DNA from: Lacunisphaera sp.
GTDB taxonomy: Bacteria > Verrucomicrobiota > Verrucomicrobiia > Opitutales > Opitutaceae
Direction of reading: 5' to 3'
DNA length: 32,889 nt
Assembly (NCBI GenBank): GCA_023269445.1
Contig: JAHFTH010000005.1
Coordinates: forward strand, 1 to 32,889
Shown: positions 17,578 through 25,489 of the stretch, piece after piece
Numbering within the stretch: the stretch's first letter is position 1
Layout of the letters: every line of letters begins with the position of its first letter
Made by a program: the position numbers and the translations under genes
The notes under the pieces: generated by a model
Told to the model about the DNA's origin: nothing
Database searches by the model: none
What the model saw: only the letters and a program-made list of their open reading frames with translations

Positions 17578-18938
17578 GCCACGACGTCATCATTTCCGCA
17601 CAGCACGTCAGCAAGGCCTACCGCATCTGGGAAAGCCCGGCCTCGCGGCTCACCGCGCCCCTGATGGAGGTCGCCGCGAAGGTGCTGCCCGGCGCCCTCG
17701 GCCTGAAGGAACGCGCCGCCCGCCACTACCGCGACTTCTGGGCGCTCAAGGATATTTCATTCGAGGTCAGAAAAGGCGAGGCCGTCGGCATCATCGGCCG
17801 CAATGGCTCGGGCAAGTCCACTCTCCTCCAGATCATCGCCGGCACGCTTCAGCCCACGGCAGGCGAAGTGAAAGTGCAAGGGCGAGTGGCGGCCTTGCTC
17901 GAGCTCGGCAGCGGCTTCAACCCCGAGTTTACCGGCCGGGAGAATGTCTATCTCAATGCTTCCGTGCTGGGCCTGGCCCGGCGCGAGATCGACGCCCGCT
18001 TTGACGACATCGCCGCCTTCGCCGACATCGGCGACTTCCTGGACCAGCCGGTCAAGACCTACTCCAGCGGCATGACGATGCGGCTGGCCTTTGCCGTCCA
18101 GTCCGCCGTCGAGCCCGACATCCTGATCGTGGACGAGGCGCTGAGCGTGGGGGATTTTTTCTTCCAGCAAAAATGCGCCGCGCGCATGCGCGCCCTCCGC
18201 GAACGCGGCACCACCGTGCTCCTCGTGGCCCACGACATGGCCAGCGTGCGCGATCTGTGCCAGCGCGTGCTCTACCTGCGGCAGGGGAAAATGATGTTCT
18301 GGGGCGAATCCCAGGAGGCCATCGCCCTCTACTACGGCGAAAGCAGCGCTGCGCCGGTCCCGCCGACCGCCACGCCCGCCGCGCCCCGGACCGGACAGCT
18401 CTCCGACACCGATCTCCAGTCATTTAAGCCGCTGGCGCTCTGGTGGCACGAGAACCAGCCAGCCGAGACGGCCCCCGGTCCGGTTGAGTTGCTCGGTGTG
18501 GTTTTCCTCGACGCGCAAGGCCGCCCGACCACCCAGGTCCTGATGGGCAGTGAACTCGTCTTCCGCGTCCTCTTCCGTGCCCGCACGCCCGGCGGCTATC
18601 ATGTCGCGATCGAATTGAAAAACCGGTATGATCAGGTGCTGAGTAGTTGCGGTTCCTACACCTGCGGGCTGGAAGCCCTGCCCTTGGTGACCGGTCAGAT
18701 CGCCTGCTTCGACCTGGCGATGCAGTTGAACGTCGAGGCCGGCCGCTACACCTGTCAGGTGGTCCTCGGCCAGATCGGCAACCAGCCGAACCGCGGCCAG
18801 CGCCTGGCGGTCTCGCCCTGGCTGGGGCCCATCGAGATCACCTGGCCCTACGAAACCGAGCGAGCGCCGTTCCTCGGCTTGTTCGGCCCTCCCACCCGCG
18901 CCCGCTTCGCTGCCGAGCTGCCGACCGACCTGCCCTGA
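17574..18938 (+). CDS. Polysaccharide ABC exporter ATPase (Wzt-like) with C-terminal glycan-recognition-type domain
   Basis: Walker A GRNGSGKST, signature YSSGMTMRLAFAV, Walker B ILIVDEALSVGD; additional ~180 aa C-terminal beta-rich domain as in Wzt-C. Confidence 0.92.
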   Translation: MSHDVIISAQHVSKAYRIWESPASRLTAPLMEVAAKVLPGALGLKERAARHYRDFWALKDISFEVRKGEAVGIIGRNGSGKSTLLQIIAGTLQPTAGEVKVQGRVAALLELGSGFNPEFTGRENVYLNASVLGLARREIDARFDDIAAFADIGDFLDQPVKTYSSGMTMRLAFAVQSAVEPDILIVDEALSVGDFFFQQKCAARMRALRERGTTVLLVAHDMASVRDLCQRVLYLRQGKMMFWGESQEAIALYYGESSAAPVPPTATPAAPRTGQLSDTDLQSFKPLALWWHENQPAETAPGPVELLGVVFLDAQGRPTTQVLMGSELVFRVLFRARTPGGYHVAIELKNRYDQVLSSCGSYTCGLEALPLVTGQIACFDLAMQLNVEAGRYTCQVVLGQIGNQPNRGQRLAVSPWLGPIEITWPYETERAPFLGLFGPPTRARFAAELPTDLP

Positions 18939-18977
18939 CCAGACCCCATCACTCCTTACCCCCTCTGCAACGACTCC

Positions 18978-20933
18978 ATGGGCGCGATTAACTTTACCCT
19001 CGATCCAAACCTTATCCGGGAACTCAAACGGCTGCTCCCGCTGCCGCTGTTCGTCGAGACCGGCACCTTCCGCGGCGAATCGCTGGCCGCCGTGCAGCCG
19101 CTGTTCGACGAATGCCTCAGCATCGAGCTGTCGCCCGAGTATTACGCCGCGGCCGCCGCCCGGTTCACCGGCCGCGCGGGCGTGCGGCTGCTCCTCGGCG
19201 ATTCCCCCGCCATGCTGCGCGAGCACCGCGCGCTCTATACCGGCCACTCCACCCTGTTCTGGCTCGATGCCCATTGGTGCGCCGCCGAGAACGCCGCCGG
19301 TGAAAAATCCCAGTGCCCGCTGCTCGACGAACTCGCCGCCCTCGGCCCTCTCCATCCGGACAGCGCCATCTTGATCGACGACGCCCGGCTCTTCCTCAGC
19401 GCCCCGCCCAAGCCGCACGAGATCTCCGCCTGGCCCAGCCTCGATGCCGTGCTGCTCGCGCTGCACCGGTTGAGCGACCGGCACGCCCTCGTCTGCTTCA
19501 ACGATGTGCTCGTGTTTGTTCCGGCGGAAATTCTCCCCGCGCTGCGACCCTTCCTGCACGAGCACACGGTCAATCTGCTCACGCTCGCCGACAAGGCCCG
19601 GGATTTCGACGCCCTCCTCGCGCAGGCCAAGGCCAAGGACCAGGAGAACGCCTCACTCGTCACGGAAGCCAAGGCCAAGGATCAGGAAATCGAGGAGAAG
19701 GACCAGGAGAACGATTCCCTCCTCGCGCAGGCCAAGGCGCGGGAACAGGAAATCAAATTGCTCCACGCCACCGCCGACGAACGGCTGGCGGTGATCCAGA
19801 AACTGGACGTGGCCCTGACGCAAACGCGCCGGACGCTCGCCGAGCTCGGCCATGACGCCAAGGCCAGCCCCGACCTGACGGCGCTGACCGATGAAGTCTC
19901 CTCGCTGCGCGTCCAGTTGGACGAGGCCCGCCGCCAGGCGCAGGGCAAGCAGGCCCGGCTGCGCAAACTCGAGATCGAGGCCGCGGCCCGCGCCGGCAAG
20001 ACCAAGCCTTCGCTCCCGCAACGGTTGCTCGCCCGCTGGCAAAGCCACTTGGCCGACGCCAGCCTCCACCCGCTCGGCCAGCTCCAGCAGTATCCGCCCC
20101 GCCCCTTGCAGCGGGAAAGTTTTCCCCGGCCGCCGCACCGCGCCAAGTGGCCGCGCATCTGCCTCGCCACTCCCTCCTACCAGCAGGGGCAGTTTCTCGA
20201 GCGCACCATGCTGAGCGTGCTCGACCAGCATTATCCCAACCTCGCCTACGGCGTGCAGGACGGCGGCTCGACCGACGGCAGCGCGGAAATCATCACACGC
20301 CATGTCGCGCAGCTGGCGCACGCCGAGAGCGCGCCGGACCAAGGCCAGTCCGACGCGATCCGCCGCGGTTTCGCCAAGCTTTTCCCCACGACCCACGACC
20401 TCATGGGCTGGTTGAACTCCGATGATATGCTGATGCCCGGCGCGCTGCATCACGTCGGTGCGTATTTCGCCCGGCACCCCGAAGTGGACGTGGTCTACGG
20501 CCACCGCGTGGTCATCGACGAGCAGGACCGGGAGATCGGCCGCTGGTTTCTGCCCAAGCATCATGCCGACACGCTCAAGTGGTTCGACCTCGTCCCGCAG
20601 GAGACGATGTTCTGGCGGGCACAGTGCTACCAGGAAATCGGCGGCCTCGACGAATCGTTCCAGTTCGCCCTCGACTGGGACCTGCTGCTGCGCTTCGAGC
20701 AGGCCGGCTGCACCATCCGCCGGCTCCCGTATTTTCTCGGCTGCTTCCGCTCGCATTCCGAACAGAAGACCAGCGCCAAGATCAAATCCGTGGGCGAGCA
20801 GGAGATGGACCGCTTGCGTCGCCGCACGCACGAGCGCGAGGTGCCAGCCTGGGAAATCCACAAGCACCTGACCGCGGAGGTTCACCGCAGCGCGCTCGTG
20901 GAATGGCGGCACCGCCACGGTCTGCGCTGGTAA
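18978..20933 (+). CDS. Fusion protein: N-terminal class I methyltransferase-like domain, central coiled coil, C-terminal GT2 glycosyltransferase
   Basis: LFVETGTFRGES and FWLDAHWC (Rossmann MT-like); AKAKDQEN heptad-rich middle; RICLATPSYQQGQFLERTMLSVLDQHYPNL..QDGGSTDGS..WLNSDD GT2 motifs. Confidence 0.82.
   Translation: MGAINFTLDPNLIRELKRLLPLPLFVETGTFRGESLAAVQPLFDECLSIELSPEYYAAAAARFTGRAGVRLLLGDSPAMLREHRALYTGHSTLFWLDAHWCAAENAAGEKSQCPLLDELAALGPLHPDSAILIDDARLFLSAPPKPHEISAWPSLDAVLLALHRLSDRHALVCFNDVLVFVPAEILPALRPFLHEHTVNLLTLADKARDFDALLAQAKAKDQENASLVTEAKAKDQEIEEKDQENDSLLAQAKAREQEIKLLHATADERLAVIQKLDVALTQTRRTLAELGHDAKASPDLTALTDEVSSLRVQLDEARRQAQGKQARLRKLEIEAAARAGKTKPSLPQRLLARWQSHLADASLHPLGQLQQYPPRPLQRESFPRPPHRAKWPRICLATPSYQQGQFLERTMLSVLDQHYPNLAYGVQDGGSTDGSAEIITRHVAQLAHAESAPDQGQSDAIRRGFAKLFPTTHDLMGWLNSDDMLMPGALHHVGAYFARHPEVDVVYGHRVVIDEQDREIGRWFLPKHHADTLKWFDLVPQETMFWRAQCYQEIGGLDESFQFALDWDLLLRFEQAGCTIRRLPYFLGCFRSHSEQKTSAKIKSVGEQEMDRLRRRTHEREVPAWEIHKHLTAEVHRSALVEWRHRHGLRW
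19612..19738 (+). repeat. Intragenic direct repeats encoding the coiled-coil (AKAKDQEN-type units)
   Basis: 22-nt ccctcctcgcgcaggccaaggc at 19612-19633 and 19717-19738; 16-nt aaggaccaggagaacg at 19635-19650 and 19698-19713; gccaaggccaagga at 19626-19639 and 19668-19681. Confidence 0.8.
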
Positions 20934-20942
20934 TCCATCCGC

Positions 20943-23777
20943 ATGATCCCGCTGCTGCTCGCGCTGATTTTCTTCGTCCACTTCGCCGTCGTGGGCCGGG
21001 CGACCTTTGCCCTGCTGGGCCTGCGCTTCGGCCATGTGCGCACCTGGCTGCTGGCCCCCACCCTCGGTCTGGCCGTGACCGGCTTGATCGTCATGGTGCC
21101 CAACCAGGCCGGCGTGCCCATGGCGGCTTATGCCCGACCGCTCATCATCATCATCACGCTGGGCGCGCTCGGTGTGCTCGTCTGGCGGAGGCTTGTCCCG
21201 CCCAAGGGACTCGGGGCCTTCGTGCTGCTCGCCGCCGGCGCGCTGCTGCTCGGGGGCTGGCCCGCGCTCGTGCATGGCTTGAACTGGGTGAGCTATGGTA
21301 ACGACGACATGACCAACTACTGCCTCGGGGCTGAGCGTTTCCTGCGGCACGGTTTCTACGACATCCCGACCCCCGCCGAACTCGCCGGCGGGGACTATTC
21401 CCAACTTTCGTGGCTGTTGAATGTCGCCACGATGGAGCGATTCACCAGCCAGCTCCTCATTGCCAGCGCAGCGGGGACCGCCGGGCTGAATACCGTGCAG
21501 GTTTTCATGCCGGCTATCATCGCCTTCGCTCTCACCCAGCTTTGGGCGATCACGGCCTTGGTTTATTCCAGTCCGCGGCGGCGAACGCAGGCCCTGATTG
21601 CCGGCACCATTTTGGCCACTGCCCCCCTGTGGCACTACGGCACAACCTATCAGTTGATCGCCCAAGTAGGTGGCCTCGCCCTGCTGGCCGCCACCTTGGT
21701 CGTCATCGCCCGCACCCGCTTCCCCCGCAGCCTGGCCGGCCGGCTGAAATTTGCCCTCCTTTGCGCCCTGCTTATTTCCTCGCTCAGTATCACCTATCCC
21801 GAAGTGATCCCCTTCCTCGTCATCGGGTGGGGCCTCTATCTCGTCCTGCGGCTTATTGCATTGCGGCATTGGGTGACGGGTCTGCTGCCCACCATCGCCC
21901 TGACGCTGCTCTTCGTGCTGGTGCTGCTCCGTCACAACGTGCTCAGCGCCGTGTTCTGTTTGTTGGGGCAGACGCAACGCGGGATGAGTGCCATTGAGGC
22001 GGCCAATAACATTTCCCTGTTCCCCTATTTCCTCATGCCGGCCGGTCCGTCATTTTTCTTTGGCTTGGATGTCATTGTCTGGCGCTACACCGACCCGTTC
22101 ACCTCGCTGACGTTGATTGGGGGCTTCGCCGCGATTTTCGTCACGCTGGGTCTCTGGTTGCGCGGACTGCGGGCACACGCCATCTCAGCGACAGTTCTGG
22201 CCGGCATGTTCCTGATCGGAGCATTGCTCTTTGTTACCAACAACGGCTTCGGGCTCTTCAAACTGGCGATGTTCGCACTGCCTTTCGTCGCGATTGAGCT
22301 GGCTCGTCTGGCTGACCTCCGGTTCCCGCGCCCGGTAGTTTGCACGCTTTTCGTGGCGCTGCTGATCATTTGGATCACAGGCAGCGTGCGCTACACCGGG
22401 GCCTCACTGGCAAACGATTCCAACACGGTAAACGAACTCCTGGGCGCCTCGGCCTCCCGGGGCAACCTGCCGGCCAAGTCGACGCCGGTCTGGTCGGATA
22501 TGACCAGTTCGCCGGTGGCGAAATTGTTCATGCTGGAGAATTCGTCGCCGCGCTCGACCTTTCTCAGCCAGATTTTTGGCGCTTGGTTCTTTGGTATCGC
22601 CTACCGGTCTTACCCGGACTGGGCCTATCAAATGTTACCCGGCGATGTGCACGACACCACCGCCATGCAGCTCGTCGAATATATCCAGCGGCAGGTTTAT
22701 CATCCCCAGCATGCGCTTGGGCTTACCTTCTGGAGTCACGCCTCGTCGGAAGAAACGCCTCTCGACCCGGTGATTGCTCTCGTCACATCCCAAGCCGAGC
22801 TTCGTTCCTTTAACAAGCTGTCCGCCGATTGGTCCCCCGGCCCGGGGCTGTTCAACTACACGGCTCTCTCCGGTCTTAAAAATCATCTGGTGTTCATTCA
22901 GTCGAAACAAGGTCAGCACTACTACCTCGGTGATGCCGGCCTGATTTCTGTCTATAAGCCCGAAAGCGATCCTTACTCCCCGAACGGCTACTTTTTCGTG
23001 ATCGGCCGACACGTGCTTTTCCGCGTGCTCAATCCTACCGAGACGGTCCGACTGCGTTTGAATATGACCGCCTCGCTACTAGGCGACGGCCGCACCGCCC
23101 TGCCCGAGCAAGCAACGATCAAGGGTGGAGCTTCCGGGCCGGCCGCGCTCGGCTTGGTGGGTGCCGGCAGCGCCAATGTTTTTTCGGCTCCACTGCAACC
23201 CCAGCTGGTCAGTGGCGTGCCCTATGTGGCCTTGGACTTGGGCCGGCCGGTCATGCCCATCGGCCGTCGGGCCTCGGGCCTGCAAGGACTCTACAACCGC
23301 AACCTCTCGTTTGATACCCGTCTCGGCATAGGCTATTGCCGTGACGTCTCCTTGGTGAGCGAAGCCGACTACGCCACCCGGCCGCACCTCCGGGAGCTCC
23401 GCCGGTTTCCCACGGACCTCGTCGGTCCCGCCGCTATCGAGTATTCCGGCCTCTACGAGGATGGCTGGGTTTCCGCCCATGCCTTTGCTGTCCTCGGTCC
23501 GGTGAATCCCGGCGACAAGGTTACGGTCCGGGCCATGCTGCCCCTGATCCCCGGCACCGCCCCCGCCCCGCTGCACGTCGAGCTGCTGGCCAACGGCGTC
23601 AGTCTCCTCACGCAGGAAGTGGCCCCGGGCCATTTCACGCTGGAGGCTCTGCTGCCGTCGGCCGGCCCACAGGTTAAGATTGAACTGCGGTTTGACCGCA
23701 CCGAGACTCTGCCTGCTCCCGACAACCGGCCCGTAACCGTGCTGCTGGAAGCTCTCACGATCACGCCCTCCTCATGA
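20943..23777 (+). CDS. Large multi-TM protein, candidate GT-C-type glycosyltransferase with C-terminal soluble domain
   Basis: 944 aa; about 12 predicted hydrophobic segments, acidic motif YGNDDMTNYC in an early extracytoplasmic loop, long C-terminal soluble region. Confidence 0.55.
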   Translation: MIPLLLALIFFVHFAVVGRATFALLGLRFGHVRTWLLAPTLGLAVTGLIVMVPNQAGVPMAAYARPLIIIITLGALGVLVWRRLVPPKGLGAFVLLAAGALLLGGWPALVHGLNWVSYGNDDMTNYCLGAERFLRHGFYDIPTPAELAGGDYSQLSWLLNVATMERFTSQLLIASAAGTAGLNTVQVFMPAIIAFALTQLWAITALVYSSPRRRTQALIAGTILATAPLWHYGTTYQLIAQVGGLALLAATLVVIARTRFPRSLAGRLKFALLCALLISSLSITYPEVIPFLVIGWGLYLVLRLIALRHWVTGLLPTIALTLLFVLVLLRHNVLSAVFCLLGQTQRGMSAIEAANNISLFPYFLMPAGPSFFFGLDVIVWRYTDPFTSLTLIGGFAAIFVTLGLWLRGLRAHAISATVLAGMFLIGALLFVTNNGFGLFKLAMFALPFVAIELARLADLRFPRPVVCTLFVALLIIWITGSVRYTGASLANDSNTVNELLGASASRGNLPAKSTPVWSDMTSSPVAKLFMLENSSPRSTFLSQIFGAWFFGIAYRSYPDWAYQMLPGDVHDTTAMQLVEYIQRQVYHPQHALGLTFWSHASSEETPLDPVIALVTSQAELRSFNKLSADWSPGPGLFNYTALSGLKNHLVFIQSKQGQHYYLGDAGLISVYKPESDPYSPNGYFFVIGRHVLFRVLNPTETVRLRLNMTASLLGDGRTALPEQATIKGGASGPAALGLVGAGSANVFSAPLQPQLVSGVPYVALDLGRPVMPIGRRASGLQGLYNRNLSFDTRLGIGYCRDVSLVSEADYATRPHLRELRRFPTDLVGPAAIEYSGLYEDGWVSAHAFAVLGPVNPGDKVTVRAMLPLIPGTAPAPLHVELLANGVSLLTQEVAPGHFTLEALLPSAGPQVKIELRFDRTETLPAPDNRPVTVLLEALTITPSS

Positions 23778-24721
23778 GCTCTGTCCTCTTATCCATCGTC
23801 GTCCCGGTCTACCGCGAGGAGAAGAACATTCCGGAGTTCCTGCGGCGCATCCGCCCGGTGCTGGCGGGCGTCTCCGAGGCCTACGAAATCATTTTCTCCC
23901 TCGATCCCTCGCCCGACCGCACGGAAGACGTCATCCTCGAGGCCCGCGCCACCGACGAGCGCATCAAGCTCCTGAAATTTTCCCGCCGCTTCGGCCAGCC
24001 CATGGCCACCCTCGCCGGCATGCAATACTCGACCGGCGAGGCCGTCATCGTGATGGATGTGGACATGCAGGACCCGCCCGAGCTCGTCGCCGACATGGTC
24101 GCCCAATGGCGCGCGGGCTACGACGTCGTGCTCCCTCAGCGCCGCCAGCGCACCGGCGAGCCCTGGCTCAAGAAGCTCGTCTCCGCCGTCGGCTACAAGG
24201 TCATCAACAAGATCGCCGATGTGCAGATTCCGCCCAACACCGGCGATTTCCGCCTGATGTCGCGCCGTGTGGTCGTCGAGCTGGTGAAGCTCAAGGAATC
24301 CCACGGCTTTTTGCGCGGCATGGTCGCGGTCGTCGGCTTCAAGCAGGTCATCATCCCCTTCGACCGGCCGCCGCGCCACACGGGCGAGACCAACTACAAC
24401 CGCTTCTTCGGCTCCCTGCGCATCGGCTTCAACGGCATCTTCTGCTTCTCCACCTACGCGCTCCAGCTCAGCACCATCATGGGCTTCATCATCGCCACCG
24501 GCTCGTTTCTGCTGATGGGCATTTATCTTTTCTACAAGCTCATGGGCTGGCCCATCGCCTGGGGCAATCCCACCCTCGTCATCCTCATCGCGTTCCTCGG
24601 CGGCATCCAGTTGATCAGCGTCGGCATTCTCGGTGAATACATCGGCCGCATCTATGAGGAGGTCCGCGCCCGGCCGAAGTTCATCGTCGAGCGCGCCGCC
24701 GGCTTCGACCGCTCCGCCTGA
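23774..24721 (+). CDS. GT2 glycosyltransferase, dolichyl/undecaprenyl-phosphate sugar synthase-like (DPMS/GtrB/ArnC type)
   Basis: VVPVYREEKNIPEFL, VMDVDMQDPPEL, NTGDFRLMSRRVV, two C-terminal TMs. Confidence 0.9.
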   Translation: MSSVLLSIVVPVYREEKNIPEFLRRIRPVLAGVSEAYEIIFSLDPSPDRTEDVILEARATDERIKLLKFSRRFGQPMATLAGMQYSTGEAVIVMDVDMQDPPELVADMVAQWRAGYDVVLPQRRQRTGEPWLKKLVSAVGYKVINKIADVQIPPNTGDFRLMSRRVVVELVKLKESHGFLRGMVAVVGFKQVIIPFDRPPRHTGETNYNRFFGSLRIGFNGIFCFSTYALQLSTIMGFIIATGSFLLMGIYLFYKLMGWPIAWGNPTLVILIAFLGGIQLISVGILGEYIGRIYEEVRARPKFIVERAAGFDRSA

Positions 24722-24727
24722 CGCGCC

Positions 24728-25477
24728 ATGCCTACCGCCAAGTGGCCCAAGGTCCTGCCCCCGCTCACGCCCGAGCAACAGCGCATCAACAACGACTTCA
24801 TGCAGCGCTGGCATGTCGAGCTGGCCGGCCGGAAACTTTACGGCCCGATCGAATGGTTCAATCATAACTTCCCGGTCCGCCACACCCGGCCCGGCTTCAA
24901 GACCACGCTGGAGATTGGCGCCGGCATTGGCGGGCACCTGCATTACGAAAAACTCACCCCCGAGCAGGAGGCCCACTACTACTGCAATGATGTGCGGGAA
25001 AACATGGCGGCGGAGATCAAGCGCCTCCACCCCCGCGTCCAGACCACCGTCAGCGACTGCCAGCTGCGCTTGGATTTCCCCGACGGCTTCTTCGACCGCT
25101 ACCTCGCCATCCACGTCCTTGAGCATCTGCCCAATCTGCCCGCCACCATCCGCGAGGCGTGGCGCCTGCTGCACAAGGAGCGCGGCCAGCTCCTCGTCGT
25201 CATCCCCTGCGAAGGCAGCGCCGCCTACTCGCTCGCCCGTCAGGTCTCGGCCAAACGGGCATTCGAGCAGACCTACGGCATGTCCTACGACGTCTTCATC
25301 AAGCGCGAGCACATCAACCTGCCGCACGAGATTCTGGCCGAGCTCGACCCGTATTTCACCGTCGAGGCCCGCAGCTTCTTCCCGCTGCCGTTTCTCCCCT
25401 TCCTCTTCAACAACCTCGTCATCGGCCTTTCGCTGAAACCGCGAGCGAAACCCCTGCCCGCCGACGGCCTCGGCTAA
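24728..25477 (+). CDS. Class I SAM-dependent methyltransferase
   Basis: TLEIGAGIGGHLHYEK motif I; DGFFDRYLAIHVLEHLPNLPATIREAWRLL. Confidence 0.85.
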   Translation: MPTAKWPKVLPPLTPEQQRINNDFMQRWHVELAGRKLYGPIEWFNHNFPVRHTRPGFKTTLEIGAGIGGHLHYEKLTPEQEAHYYCNDVRENMAAEIKRLHPRVQTTVSDCQLRLDFPDGFFDRYLAIHVLEHLPNLPATIREAWRLLHKERGQLLVVIPCEGSAAYSLARQVSAKRAFEQTYGMSYDVFIKREHINLPHEILAELDPYFTVEARSFFPLPFLPFLFNNLVIGLSLKPRAKPLPADGLG

Positions 25478-25489
25478 GGAGAGCCGCGC

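Noticed and set aside
19653-21977. 774-aa minus-strand ORF
   Set aside because: Spans the antisense of two different plus-strand genes and has low-complexity Gln/Gly/Glu/His content; no motif.
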